Positions 23,101 through 31,784 of a DNA stretch of 38,798 nt are shown here, piece by piece. The position numbers were made by a program, and so were the translations under genes. The stretch is from IMG/VR virus record IMGVR_UViG_3300021424_000101, positions 1-38,798 of that record, one strand, 5' to 3'. This DNA comes from a virus. The notes beneath the pieces were generated by a model. It did not search any database, had not been told where the DNA came from, and was given only the letters and a program-made list of their open reading frames with translations. How positions within the stretch are numbered: the stretch's first letter is position 1; every line of letters begins with the position of its first letter.

Positions 23101-26100
23101 ATAAAGACCTTGGATTTGGTGTATCTTTCAAAGCATTCTCACAAGATGTAAGAAATCTTTACCCTCAACAGGACAGAGATAATTATGACTCTGATCCACA
23201 GCCAACAGTATCTTTTGCATCTCCAGAAATTGTCGGTAAAGTTGTTACCAACGATAGAAAAAGATCACTTACTAGAGAATCCCTTAATATTTTTATGCAG
23301 GGGTTCAATGTTGGTACTGCTGTAACTGGTGCAGTCATCACTGGTACTGGTAATACCACAATTACACTGTTCAGTACAGTAGAACACAAATTCAATTCTA
23401 TTAAAAAATTAAATGTAATCAATCCAGGCGCGGGATACAATAATGCATCTGGTATTGCCACGGTCATTTATGATGCAGAACTTGTTAACAATGCTCTTCC
23501 TGGAAGAAATGCTTCTGTCAAAGTAACTGTATCTGCTGCTGGTACAATTACGGATATAAGCCTAAATGATGGTGGATCTGCCTATGGTATTGGAAATACC
23601 ATGACAATTTCTGCCTATCCTGCAGGCAATCCAACAACCTTTGCTGTTGTTCAAGTTTCCGATATCTTTGACAATGTTGGGGATGGACTAGATTTGAACG
23701 GATTTGCTAATGATGCATATAATGGTACTTTTAAGATAGTAGAAGTTCCGACTTCGAAGTCAGTTTCTGTTGAATTGGGAACTTATAGAAGTGCTGGTGA
23801 TGTTTATATTCCTAGAACCGACCGAAGATTCCCACAGTACTCTGCTGCAAATCCAGGAGTTGCTATTACTTCTATTGAAGTATTGGATAGGTCAAAAGGT
23901 ATCGCTAGAGTCAGAGTAAAAGGCAATCACACATTAGTTGCTGGAAATACTCTCACTATTTGGGGTACTGGTAATAGACTATTTGACGAAAGAACATTTG
24001 TTGTGGATGACGTTGAACCAAATGCTCCATTGACTGGCTTGCATATCAATGTTGGTATTATTACGGCGGGGGTATCTACTGCCTATTCAATTACTAATTC
24101 AAGACTGTTTGGTTATGGGGTTAGATCCAAATCTAGAGCACTTGGTCAAGGTGAAAATAATCTAGGTGCAAGAGGATCTGTTATATGGACAGGTATTAGT
24201 ACTACACTTGCTGCTCCTATTTCTGCAACAGACACAACAATCTCATTAACAGACACTGCTGGATTTAGGAGAGGCGATTATTTACAAATTAACGCGGAAA
24301 TTGTAAGAATCGCTAATGATAATATCAATACAGTTCTTCGTGGCCAGTTTGGTACAGTTTCTATTCCTGCAATTTCTGGTACTACAGTCAAGAAGGTTGA
24401 TATTATTCCGATTGAACTCCGTCGTCCTTCAATTCTTCGCGCCTCTGGTCACACATTTGAATATCTTGGGTATGGTTCTGGTAACTATTCGACTTCATTG
24501 CCGCAAAAACAAAACCGTGTTCTTGGATCTGAAGAACAATTAACCGCACAGAAGAAAGAACTTTCTGGAGGTAAAGTTGTTTACACTGGTATGAATGACA
24601 GTGGTGAATTTTATACTGGATATAACAAATTGTCTGCAATTACTGGTGAGGAAGAAATTATCGGGGCGCCCATCTTCACATATACTGGTGATGATGCAGA
24701 AACAGAAACTACCAGAAAACTCTCTGGTGTATTTGACGAACTTTTGGTAAGAGAAGGCATTACCGTAGAAGGTGGAGATAACAACAATAGAACCTCCCAG
24801 TTCTATGGTCCAGTAAACTTCACAAAGAAACTTACAAATAACTCTGAAGAGGGCATTGAAACTATCAATCTCTACCTCAAAGGTAGTGCTCCTCAAGGAA
24901 AACTACTTACAGTTGGTATTTCTACTCCAGCAGTAACAAAACGATCTGGTGACACATCATTTGTTTCTACGCCTCTTGCTGGCGGATATCTTGGTTGGAT
25001 TTTCTCTGAAGGTGAGTGGAGAAGATTTGGTGTAGTCTCTCAAGAGAGAGATAGAAACTTTATCAAACTTGACCAACTTGGTATTGGTAGATCTAACTCT
25101 GCATTTAATTTTACTGATGCTCTCGAAGTTAATGGTACTGTTAAGTTAAAAGATCTTTATGTCTCTGGTATTGTTACTTTTGCATCCAACCAGTCATTCT
25201 CTGGTGTAACTTACGATACCATTATTGTTAAGAAGGTTGCAAATTTCTGGGGATATAATACAACTGGTGGTATTTCTGCAGAGGGCATTCCTTGGGAAAA
25301 TTACAATCGTTATACACAGGTTCATGAAGCTGGGGTTTCTCAACTTTATGATTTGGAAACCGTTGGTACTTATGTAACTTTTAAACCATCATCTAAACTT
25401 AGAATTGAAGGTCCAATTTTTGACTCATTTGCTGGAGTTAGTACCTTTGTTGGTACACTTGATGTAGGAAACCTTGAGTGTGATGGTGGGTCAGTTAATG
25501 TAACCTTCCTCAACGCACTACAAGCAGGCATTAGTACTCTTGCGGTTAACAATACATTATCAGCTAGAGTTGGTGTTATTACTGATCTTCATTCAACTGT
25601 TGGTGTTTTTACAAACGGATTATTTGCAAATGTAGGAATTGTCACCAATCTATTCTCTACCACAACTAGAGTCGATACACTATACGCATTTAATGGCATC
25701 ACCACTAATGTTGTAGCACTTAATAATGTAACAACTCCAGTTGTTTACAGCAATGTAGGTGTCTTAACAAATATTAGCGGAACCAATCTGAATTACAGTA
25801 ATATTACTGGTGTTGCTGTTACAGCAACAAGATTGAATTTTACTGACCAATTCTTTGGCCCTACCGCATTTGTTAACACGGGTATCATCACCTCAGTTCA
25901 GGCAAGATACATTGGTGGTTTGGGTAATGCTGGACCAGGACAACCATCTTTACAGATGAATGTTAACTCTGGTGTGGTAACTTCCCTTGTTGGTTATGCA
26001 ATAACATATCAGGAGTTGCAGTTGACTTCTGGTGGTCGAGCATCAATTCCTATTCTTTATGCAAATACTGGTATTATCACCAATCTTGGTGATGGCACTA

Positions 26101-26918
26101 CAAACCAAACAGTCAGATTGGGACCTACTGGTAAAATCTTTGCATTCCAGTTTGAATCTACTACAACCAACTCTGCTCCCCCAATTGTTACTAACTCTAC
26201 AGCTAAAGTTATTAACCTTAATGCTGATTTATTGGATGGATTGGATACTTCTTCTACAGATACTAGTGGCAATAGTGTTGTAACAAGAACTAGTGGCAAT
26301 TTCTCAGGAAATATTATCAGTGCAAATTCATTTGCAGGTGGTAATGGAACATTCACTCAGTTAACCTGCAATGGTGGAATGACCGTAACTGGCACACTTA
26401 ATGCTAGTGGTGGAATCACTGGTAGTATTAGTGGTAATATTAGTGGCAATGCTGCGACAGCGACTCTTGCCAATAATGTACGGGGTAATGGTGGATCTGT
26501 TCTATATCAAAGCGGTCAAGATCAGACTACTACAAGCGGTTCCTTTACGTTCAATGGATCCCAATTAAGTGTTGGTGGGGATATTGTTGCATTTGCTTCT
26601 GACATTAGACTTAAAACCAATATTGAACCCATTGAAGATGCGATTTCGAGAATTAGAAAACTTAGTGGATTTACGTATAACTTAAATGATCGTGCAGAAA
26701 ATGAACTTGGACTTACAAGCGAGGAAAGATTAGTTGGTCTTTCTGCTCAAGAAGTTTTGGCGGTATTGCCAGAGGCAGTAAAACCTGCTCCTGCAAATCC
26801 AGAATATCTAACAGTACAATATGAAAAACTTGTTCCCTTACTTATCGAGGCTATTAAAGAACAACAAAATCAAATTGATAAATTGACTGCAATGGTTGAG
26901 AATTTGACTAATAAATAA
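20172..26918 (+). CDS. Giant tail-fibre-like protein with S74 self-cleaving chaperone
   Basis: A 2248-aa protein, the largest here. The start (ILYVNPSDFDATDSLENRGN, RPFKTIQRALIEAARFSYQT) looks like the pectin-lyase/beta-helix opening seen in cyanophage VrlC-type proteins. The body is a long beta-rich shaft with many 'GI-x-T', 'NVGI/VxTNL' and 'GAGYNNASGIATV' repeats; residues ~1750-2000 hold about a dozen 'NVGV-T-N' steps of a trimeric fibre. Residues ~2143-2248 form an S74 intramolecular chaperone: SDIRLK with predicted Ser2143/Lys2148 dyad, GLSAQEVLAVLPEAV and the terminal helix LLIEAIKEQQNQIDKLTAMV. S74 domains drive trimer folding and then cut themselves off just before the Ser. Likely role: host receptor recognition or attachment. 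Confidence 0.8.
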   Translation: MPLSRLENFLKNAEGNILYVNPSDFDATDSLENRGNSLTRPFKTIQRALIEAARFSYQTGKNNDRIDRTTILTFPGTHYIDNRPGYTVQETGGVAVYKARRNSSYISQTLQEFTTETNFDILDRNNELYKYNSVEGGVILPRGTSIIGLDLRKTKIRPLYVPDPEDSRFEYTSIFRVTGTCYFTAFTIFDGDISKTCYYDFDSNVRRPTFSHHKLSCFQYADGVNNIIIDGADSQLTDLDMYYYKIAKAYGDASGRAIGDFPTFDDFEPNVDEFRIVGDLSADPIGITSIRAGDGNTSSTVITVDTLRNHGLFKDTPILIAGITTSIQSYNGSFLVSEVITDRQFRFVAPSAPGNPLPIPQEFQNSSVIIEPDTVSSASPYVFNCSLRSVYGMNGMDCNGDKATGFKSMVVAQFTGISIQKDDNAFVIYNPDTAVFNDTNTVSDAEKPLHSNSKAIYKPRYETSHMRIRNNAVVQIVSVFAIAFARHFHAERGGDASITNSNSNFGQTALESEGFRPQSFDRDNTGYITHIIPPRELVEEETTVSWLTIDVAKTVGTANTSRLYLYGYDTLEISPPSQIDSYRVGGKKGERLYLSLVNTLSGTAQQATYEAPVLMQVTSGVGTSRSKEYDVIRSSGVNYVISNVFGLVQNHQLVNGEKVRIFSDTGETPNGIVNDKIYYAITGGTLANNRMQLAATFNDAIARRPITGLSNAGGKLRIVSTVADKVPGEPGHPIQWDDVVLNWYILVNPSFSVNTIYPNLVALGAGVIGEESGSTYITRRVDNRSLLDRVYRVRYVIPKEHIDARPPTPGFVLQESKTTGISSASFLSANLSNPTQLKNVKLIKNATYSSGSIIFTTEKNHGLEENDLVTVTNVQSSNNSTAKFGFGYNGENVVTQVLSAKQFRVAGITTDPGTFQNQINQRTTQQQIDVLPTIQKSKSVDSLYVYRVNEIRGHRPGISGQDGIYNVTLACGSIALDKDLGFGVSFKAFSQDVRNLYPQQDRDNYDSDPQPTVSFASPEIVGKVVTNDRKRSLTRESLNIFMQGFNVGTAVTGAVITGTGNTTITLFSTVEHKFNSIKKLNVINPGAGYNNASGIATVIYDAELVNNALPGRNASVKVTVSAAGTITDISLNDGGSAYGIGNTMTISAYPAGNPTTFAVVQVSDIFDNVGDGLDLNGFANDAYNGTFKIVEVPTSKSVSVELGTYRSAGDVYIPRTDRRFPQYSAANPGVAITSIEVLDRSKGIARVRVKGNHTLVAGNTLTIWGTGNRLFDERTFVVDDVEPNAPLTGLHINVGIITAGVSTAYSITNSRLFGYGVRSKSRALGQGENNLGARGSVIWTGISTTLAAPISATDTTISLTDTAGFRRGDYLQINAEIVRIANDNINTVLRGQFGTVSIPAISGTTVKKVDIIPIELRRPSILRASGHTFEYLGYGSGNYSTSLPQKQNRVLGSEEQLTAQKKELSGGKVVYTGMNDSGEFYTGYNKLSAITGEEEIIGAPIFTYTGDDAETETTRKLSGVFDELLVREGITVEGGDNNNRTSQFYGPVNFTKKLTNNSEEGIETINLYLKGSAPQGKLLTVGISTPAVTKRSGDTSFVSTPLAGGYLGWIFSEGEWRRFGVVSQERDRNFIKLDQLGIGRSNSAFNFTDALEVNGTVKLKDLYVSGIVTFASNQSFSGVTYDTIIVKKVANFWGYNTTGGISAEGIPWENYNRYTQVHEAGVSQLYDLETVGTYVTFKPSSKLRIEGPIFDSFAGVSTFVGTLDVGNLECDGGSVNVTFLNALQAGISTLAVNNTLSARVGVITDLHSTVGVFTNGLFANVGIVTNLFSTTTRVDTLYAFNGITTNVVALNNVTTPVVYSNVGVLTNISGTNLNYSNITGVAVTATRLNFTDQFFGPTAFVNTGIITSVQARYIGGLGNAGPGQPSLQMNVNSGVVTSLVGYAITYQELQLTSGGRASIPILYANTGIITNLGDGTTNQTVRLGPTGKIFAFQFESTTTNSAPPIVTNSTAKVINLNADLLDGLDTSSTDTSGNSVVTRTSGNFSGNIISANSFAGGNGTFTQLTCNGGMTVTGTLNASGGITGSISGNISGNAATATLANNVRGNGGSVLYQSGQDQTTTSGSFTFNGSQLSVGGDIVAFASDIRLKTNIEPIEDAISRIRKLSGFTYNLNDRAENELGLTSEERLVGLSAQEVLAVLPEAVKPAPANPEYLTVQYEKLVPLLIEAIKEQQNQIDKLTAMVENLTNK

Positions 26919-26936
26919 TAAAAAGTAATTTTCGTC

Positions 26937-27704
26937 ATGAATTTAAATATTTTTGATTCGAATAATATTGATGTTAATAATCATTTGCTGATTAGAACTG
27001 ATAGAATTGGACCAGATAAAAATCATCCTGTATTCACTGTTGATAATATACTAACAGATCCAGATAAATTGGTGTCTGATGTAATCGAAAAGATGCCTGT
27101 GGATGTATCTGCCTTTAGATCATCGTCATTTCCTGGTATCCAAGTTCCACTCAATTTGAGGTTTGGTCAAATTAACAATTTTTTAGCTTATTGTATCAAT
27201 GAACAAACGGATTTCGATGTAGATAATTCAGATAGCTTGGACATATCATATCAATTGAATATATTAAAAACAAATGATACATGCGAGTGGAAATCTCTTC
27301 AACCGCATGTAGATCCTTCTATGTTTGCATTTGTACTATATTTAAATCCAGATGAAGAGTGTAGAGGAGGCACTTCATTCTTTGAACATTCTGAATGTGG
27401 AGTTTATAATATGGAACATGTTGATCCGAAGTTTAAGAGACAGGAAATCTACTGGAACTATAAAGAATGGGAATTTAATAATGTAGAAAAATTTACTGAA
27501 ATCATTGAAACGGATAGGTCAAATATTGATGCATCCTGGAAAGAAATCCATCATGTTAAGATGAAATATAATAGAATGGTAATATATCCCAGTTATTTGT
27601 GGCACACTGCAGTTTATAATAAATCGGATTACGCCGAGTTCTCTAGAGTTTCCATTTCTGGATTTGTAAGTAAAAACTATTTTACAAATGCAAGATCATA
27701 TTAA
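26937..27704 (+). CDS. 2OG-Fe(II) oxygenase-like protein (DUF6445 type)
   Basis: 255 aa. The iron-binding set is visible: H124-x-D126 in LQPHVDPSMFAFVLYLN, distal His223 in YPSYLWHTAVYN, and Arg237 in FSRVSIS for 2-oxoglutarate. The 'CRGGTSFFEH' strand fits the DUF6445 pattern, a cupin-fold oxygenase relative. Predicted activity: Fe(II)/2-oxoglutarate-dependent hydroxylation; the substrate is unknown. It follows the giant fibre by 18 bases and overlaps the next oxygenase by 17 bases, so the genes form one late unit. There is no clear ribosome-binding site; AATAAATAA upstream may be a late promoter. Confidence 0.8.
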   Translation: MNLNIFDSNNIDVNNHLLIRTDRIGPDKNHPVFTVDNILTDPDKLVSDVIEKMPVDVSAFRSSSFPGIQVPLNLRFGQINNFLAYCINEQTDFDVDNSDSLDISYQLNILKTNDTCEWKSLQPHVDPSMFAFVLYLNPDEECRGGTSFFEHSECGVYNMEHVDPKFKRQEIYWNYKEWEFNNVEKFTEIIETDRSNIDASWKEIHHVKMKYNRMVIYPSYLWHTAVYNKSDYAEFSRVSISGFVSKNYFTNARSY

Positions 27705-28251
27705 ACATTTTGATCATATTTTAGATGCAGATGATTATTTTTCTCTTCTAAACCTATGTAATGGGTTTGATTTTGGTGATATATCATCTCCACGAGGGAG
27801 TTTTTATTTTCTTGATGGTAAAAGATACAATAAAAAAATAATCAAAAATGATGGACTGATATTTGATATTATTCATAAGGCATTTGTATCTACTATGCCA
27901 AAAATATATGAACAGTATGGTAGTGTGATTCCAAATGATTTAAGATACAATAAATACAGTGGATACTGGTTATGTAAATATACTGAAGGATCATATCTTT
28001 CGTATCATAGTGATTCTGATGCTGATGCTGGTTCAATCACAGCATCATTTTCAATCAATGAAAATTATGAGGGTGGTGATCTCATTTTTTGGGATGATTA
28101 TAAAATTGAAAAGAAAAAGAACTGCATACATACATATCCAAGTTCTTTAACCCATCCGCACAGAGTTGATAAAATAACGAAGGGGGTTAGATACTCTGTA
28201 GTTGTTTGGTTTGCTTATCAAAAAGGAGAGGATTGGAGAGAAACATGGTAA
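27688..28251 (+). CDS. 2OG-Fe(II) oxygenase, prolyl-4-hydroxylase type
   Basis: 187 aa, compact P4Hc-like domain. Active-site residues: H107-x-D109 in YLSYHSDSD, distal His158 in THPHRVDKITKG, and Arg168 in GVRYSVVVWF, all in the canonical order. YEGGDLIFWDDY is the usual strand between them. Family enzymes hydroxylate prolyl or other side chains using O2 and 2-oxoglutarate. It overlaps both neighbours (17 and 7 bases) and lies between a fibre gene and a glycine-rich adhesin with X-Pro-Gly motifs, so virion protein hydroxylation is an attractive but unproven role. Confidence 0.87.
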   Translation: MQDHIKHFDHILDADDYFSLLNLCNGFDFGDISSPRGSFYFLDGKRYNKKIIKNDGLIFDIIHKAFVSTMPKIYEQYGSVIPNDLRYNKYSGYWLCKYTEGSYLSYHSDSDADAGSITASFSINENYEGGDLIFWDDYKIEKKKNCIHTYPSSLTHPHRVDKITKGVRYSVVVWFAYQKGEDWRETW

Positions 28252-29210
28252 ATCTAACTTCTATTAGAAGACTTATTGATTGCGGAAGTTATTCTGAGTT
28301 GATTAACGAAACTGACTATAAAAACCTTGAGAATCTAATTACTCATAGACAAGATGTGTTTGGTAATAAAAAATTACATGATGGTGTTATGTTTGTCCAA
28401 GAGTATGTTAATAAAAAACCATTAGAAAGAAGTAAATATGCCTTTATGATGTCTCAACCAACTGGTATTGGTCAATGGCAAAGTATTAACGGAAAAATAT
28501 ACGAAAATAAAATTTTAAATTATATTTTAGAGGTAAAATCCATTACTCTAAGTAATAATGAAGTAGAAGAAGAACTTATATTTTTTGAATATTTTCCTCT
28601 ATTTGCGGAAAGTATTTCATATATAAAAACTTTTATCTCAGAACTTCTGGGTGTTGCGGATATTCCAGATATTTCAACATTTTTATCAAATATTGATGGA
28701 TTATCTGAAGATTATACTGTTGAGTATTCTTTAAGATATATACTGCACAATCATAAGTCAAACTCTGTTAAATTGTATATTTTTAAGAGAACAGATGATA
28801 CAAATAATCTTACAAACTTAATTTCTAAAGTTGCAACTAATAAAACATCCAAATTATTCCAAAATGCAAATGGAGTAGCTAATTGTTTTAGTGGATTGTT
28901 TTACAACGAAAATGTTAATTCTTCATTTTTTATTGAAGTAACACCAGATGGAATATGTGAACAGATTGGATATGCTGCTGTTCCTGGACAAAGCCGCGAA
29001 TTAGTCAATGCTTTTTCTACTGTTCCTCAAGATTGCGAAAACCACATTATTTCCGAGTCTTGTAGGTGGGGATGGATCCCTGAAGAACACTCTTGGAAGA
29101 TTTCTGAGTGGAAAAATGATAATAGATTTACAAATGTATTCATATCGTTTGATGTCTCTGTAACATCTAACTCTGTGTTATCTAAAGTAATCTATGGTGT
29201 TAGGAATTAA
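28245..29210 (+). CDS. Unassigned 321-aa protein of the oxygenase cluster
   Basis: The start at ATG 28245 (MVNLTSIRRLIDCGSYSELI) is chosen for GGAGAG 7 bases upstream and the 7-base overlap with the oxygenase stop. It has no signal peptide. The middle is alternating strands and helices (EEELIFFEYFPLFAESISYI; VKLYIFKRTD), and the end shows SCRWGWIPEEHSWKISEWKN and TNVFISFDVSVTSNS, possibly a beta-sandwich. I recognise no catalytic motif. Its stop overlaps that of the convergent glycine-rich gene by four bases. It could be a fibre-assembly partner or another modifying enzyme; I cannot tell. Confidence 0.7.
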   Translation: MVNLTSIRRLIDCGSYSELINETDYKNLENLITHRQDVFGNKKLHDGVMFVQEYVNKKPLERSKYAFMMSQPTGIGQWQSINGKIYENKILNYILEVKSITLSNNEVEEELIFFEYFPLFAESISYIKTFISELLGVADIPDISTFLSNIDGLSEDYTVEYSLRYILHNHKSNSVKLYIFKRTDDTNNLTNLISKVATNKTSKLFQNANGVANCFSGLFYNENVNSSFFIEVTPDGICEQIGYAAVPGQSRELVNAFSTVPQDCENHIISESCRWGWIPEEHSWKISEWKNDNRFTNVFISFDVSVTSNSVLSKVIYGVRN

Positions 29211-30793
29211 ATAAATACCCAATTTCCTGAGCCACTTTGGGTTACTTTTGTCCCCGCAGCACCTCCCCCTTCACCATTCTGGCCAGATCCACCGCTATTA
29301 GCGTTTCCACACCCACCTTGTCCGCCGCCACCGCCGGAACCATCGCCTCCGCGGCCGCCAGGGTTTCCATTTGCTCCATTATCCCCCCCGCGGCCGCCAC
29401 TTCCGCCATCACCGCCACGGCCTCCTCTGCCGTTTCCACCACCGCCTTGCGAGCCGGGAACTCCCGATGCCATTGATGGAGAGGTGGCAAATGTATCAAC
29501 CCAAAACTGACCGTTCCACCAAAATCCTCTACCCATACCACCGTTGCCGCCCGCTCCGCCGGCGCCACCACTATTATTTCCTCCATAACATACTCGCTGA
29601 CTTCCATTACAGAACCAACTGCCGTCACATCTCACGTCCCCACCTTGTTGGCCGTTGCCTCCATCACCGCCTCGGCCTCCTTTTCCGCCACCGCCGCCGG
29701 CACCTTTAATTCTATTAACAAAATCATCGTTGGTAATATGAATCGTGCTTGATAAGTGCATTGCTACACCGCCTGCACCACCGTTTATTGGTCCAGGTTT
29801 CCCTCTAACCATTCCAGAAACACGCAATTCACAACGTCCAGTCAAACCTTCATTGATTCTCAACCCAGGATTACCATCGTTAGAACCACACTGACCATTC
29901 AAATATATTTCTTTTCTTATATTTCCAGTCCAAAGCTGATCTCCAAAAATTTGCCATCTGCTATTAAGATGAGTAAATTGACCATTGCAATTAGCTCGTA
30001 TTTTTGCCGTAGAACCCCTAAAGTTACTAAAACGGATCGTGCCGCCTGTGGGAATACCGTTATTATATGAAATGTTGGGAATTACTGAACCTCCTCTGAA
30101 ATAATTACCAATATTATTTCCGCCACCAAAAGCTGATCTAATACTACCAAAGCTAATTGAACCACTAGTGAATAAGTTATCTGGAACTAAGGTAACTGTG
30201 TTTGCAACTAAATTAGATATGTCTCGTACTTTTTCTATATCTGATGCATTTTTAATCGTATATGATTCATCCAAATCCATAGTAATAACCCTAGGTCCGT
30301 TTGGATCTAATTTGGTTATTGTCTCCTCATCATCATTGATAATGTAAATCAGTTCAGAATTTCCGTTAAATTTTGCAGCATTTTCTCTTAAATACTGAAC
30401 TGCATCTTTTAAATCAATATTATCATCGGAATCTTTATCTAAATCTCTGATGAGAACATTGACGAATACTGAAGATGGCGATGAATAGAACTTGATTAGT
30501 ATATCGTTATCGATTGTGATATTGCTTGACCCATCTTCTTCATACTTAATGCCATTTTTGACCTCATGTGTTGCATGAATGAAAATAGGTCTAGTTCCTA
30601 ATTTTTTACCATCATCATATTCTCCATCATAATACCAAACATACATTGGAAAATCTCCATGTGTTTTTAGAGATTTGTATATTATTTCTCTAAATTTGGA
30701 TTGATATACTTTTGGAGCCCATTCTGGTATAATACCAGAACGACCATCTTCCTCTGCTTGTCTTTCCAGTTCTACACACTCTAATGAGGACAT
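29207..30793 (-). CDS. Glycine-rich tail adhesin-like protein
   Basis: 528 aa from ATG 30793; a TTG at 30814 would add seven residues, but the late-promoter candidate 30825-30819 would then leave no leader. The first ~200 residues look globular. A beta region follows with SGSISFGSIRSAFGGGNNIG and TGGTIRFSNFRGS. Residues ~330-528 are extremely Gly-rich with GRGGDGGSGGRGGDNGANG-like runs, Asn/Asp interruptions and some Pro-Gly steps. This matches the polyglycine-II sandwich of gp38-type receptor-binding adhesins of T-even phages such as S16. The tip reads GSGNWVFI. Likely a fibre-tip or surface adhesin that sets host range. Codon use is unusually GC-rich in the Gly tracts. Convergent with the 321-aa gene. 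Confidence 0.7.
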   Translation of the reverse strand: MSSLECVELERQAEEDGRSGIIPEWAPKVYQSKFREIIYKSLKTHGDFPMYVWYYDGEYDDGKKLGTRPIFIHATHEVKNGIKYEEDGSSNITIDNDILIKFYSSPSSVFVNVLIRDLDKDSDDNIDLKDAVQYLRENAAKFNGNSELIYIINDDEETITKLDPNGPRVITMDLDESYTIKNASDIEKVRDISNLVANTVTLVPDNLFTSGSISFGSIRSAFGGGNNIGNYFRGGSVIPNISYNNGIPTGGTIRFSNFRGSTAKIRANCNGQFTHLNSRWQIFGDQLWTGNIRKEIYLNGQCGSNDGNPGLRINEGLTGRCELRVSGMVRGKPGPINGGAGGVAMHLSSTIHITNDDFVNRIKGAGGGGGKGGRGGDGGNGQQGGDVRCDGSWFCNGSQRVCYGGNNSGGAGGAGGNGGMGRGFWWNGQFWVDTFATSPSMASGVPGSQGGGGNGRGGRGGDGGSGGRGGDNGANGNPGGRGGDGSGGGGGQGGCGNANSGGSGQNGEGGGAAGTKVTQSGSGNWVFI

Positions 30794-30818
30794 TGGTAAA
30801 TTTATTGATTCCAATCAA

Positions 30819-30825
30819 TATTTAG
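30819..30825 (-). promoter_or_regulatory. Late promoter candidate for the glycine-rich adhesin
   Basis: The minus strand reads CTAAATA, 26 bases before ATG 30793 and preceded by an AT-rich stretch. It matches the other CTAAATA late-promoter candidates in the window. Confidence 0.45.
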
Positions 30826-30858
30826 CATAATAAATAATAAAAATCACTGAAATTGATT

Positions 30859-31026
30859 ATGAAAAACCAAGAAGACTATCAAAAAGAGTTGATCGAAAGA
30901 CACGATGCTCTTGCTCTTGAACTAAGAGAAATGGAAAAATCCTTTAATGTAAAGAAAGAAGAATATCTTAAAATTCAAGGTGCTTTAGAAATGCTTGCGG
31001 TACTAACAGAACCCAAACAAGATTGA
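30859..31026 (+). CDS. Small coiled-coil phage protein, 55 aa
   Basis: MKNQEDYQKELIERHDALAL, then LREMEKSFNVKKEEYLKIQG and a hydrophobic end (ALEMLAVLTEP). A single charged amphipathic helix throughout, probably a dimeric coiled coil. It begins after an AATAAATAATAAAA stretch that may be a late promoter and ends 9 bases before the next oxygenase. It has no relatives that I recognise. Confidence 0.6.
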   Translation: MKNQEDYQKELIERHDALALELREMEKSFNVKKEEYLKIQGALEMLAVLTEPKQD

Positions 31027-31035
31027 CTTATCACA

Positions 31036-31752
31036 ATGTCAGTTATTGATATTTTGCCTGCACCACTATATGTGGAAGAGTGTCCTTTTCATGACCAAAA
31101 TAAGAGGACATTTAATGAAGAACTACTACAAGTCCTGGGTAATGGCATGGAAAACCCATCAGCGAAAGGACTGTATCATTTTGATTATTACTGCGTATTA
31201 GATGATGATAAGTATTCTAGGTTTAGAACCTGGGTAGAAATACAAGCTGAGATTTTTGTGAGAGATATTCTGGGGTATCATTTGCCAGATAATGAAAGCA
31301 TGATGATGACTGATAGTTGGTTTAACGTATGTGCCAAAAATGGTCATCAGTATCCACATTATCATGGTAATGCTTTTGTTTGTGGATTGTATTACATCAA
31401 TTTTGATGAAAACAATCATGCTCCAACATACTTTGGTAGACCATCATCTAGTCGTAAGTTTCCTGAATATTCGGTTCTGGAACTCAACTATGATAAGAAT
31501 ACAAGATACAATCAACTTGACCAAGTAATTGGTAAAGAAGGTACATTATTTCTATGGGAATCTCATATGGTTCATGGATATAAAACAAATGATAAAGACA
31601 ATCGTTTTACTTTATCCATGAATTTTATGCCTACAGTGATGACTAATGGAAGTTATGGGTGGAGAGTGAGTAAACTGAATCCTAACGAAAGAAAATCTTG
31701 CTATCAAACATTTCGATCTGGTAAAACATGGAGTTCTCCCGACACACAATAA
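31036..31752 (+). CDS. 2OG-Fe(II) oxygenase (TIGR02466-like)
   Basis: 238 aa. The active-site region reads SWFNVCAKNGHQYPHYHGNA, followed by CGLYYINF, with His104/108/110, then WESHMVHGYKTNDKDNRFTL with distal His177 or His180 and Arg190 for the co-substrate. YPHYH-x-(A/S)-x-x-SG-x-YY is characteristic of the TIGR02466 group of putative Fe(II)/2-oxoglutarate oxygenases common in cyanophages. Substrate unknown. Third oxygenase of the region, sequence-distinct from the two at 26937 and 27688. Followed by a hairpin at 31759. Confidence 0.85.
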   Translation: MSVIDILPAPLYVEECPFHDQNKRTFNEELLQVLGNGMENPSAKGLYHFDYYCVLDDDKYSRFRTWVEIQAEIFVRDILGYHLPDNESMMMTDSWFNVCAKNGHQYPHYHGNAFVCGLYYINFDENNHAPTYFGRPSSSRKFPEYSVLELNYDKNTRYNQLDQVIGKEGTLFLWESHMVHGYKTNDKDNRFTLSMNFMPTVMTNGSYGWRVSKLNPNERKSCYQTFRSGKTWSSPDTQ

Positions 31753-31758
31753 TTATGT

Positions 31759-31784
31759 GTGTGACAGTTTGATGATTGTCACAC
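31759..31784 (+). terminator. Hairpin after the third oxygenase
   Basis: GTGTGACA / TGTCACAC, a perfect 8-bp stem with a 10-base loop, just after the stop codon and directly before a promoter. There is no U-tract, so its strength as a terminator is uncertain. A similar GTGACAC/GTGTCAC stem occurs at 38376. Confidence 0.5.

Noticed and set aside
29242-29709. Several long open frames on both strands in the Gly-rich adhesin region
   Set aside because: They arise from the repetitive GGN codons in other frames and give His/Arg- or Ala/Val-rich low-complexity products.
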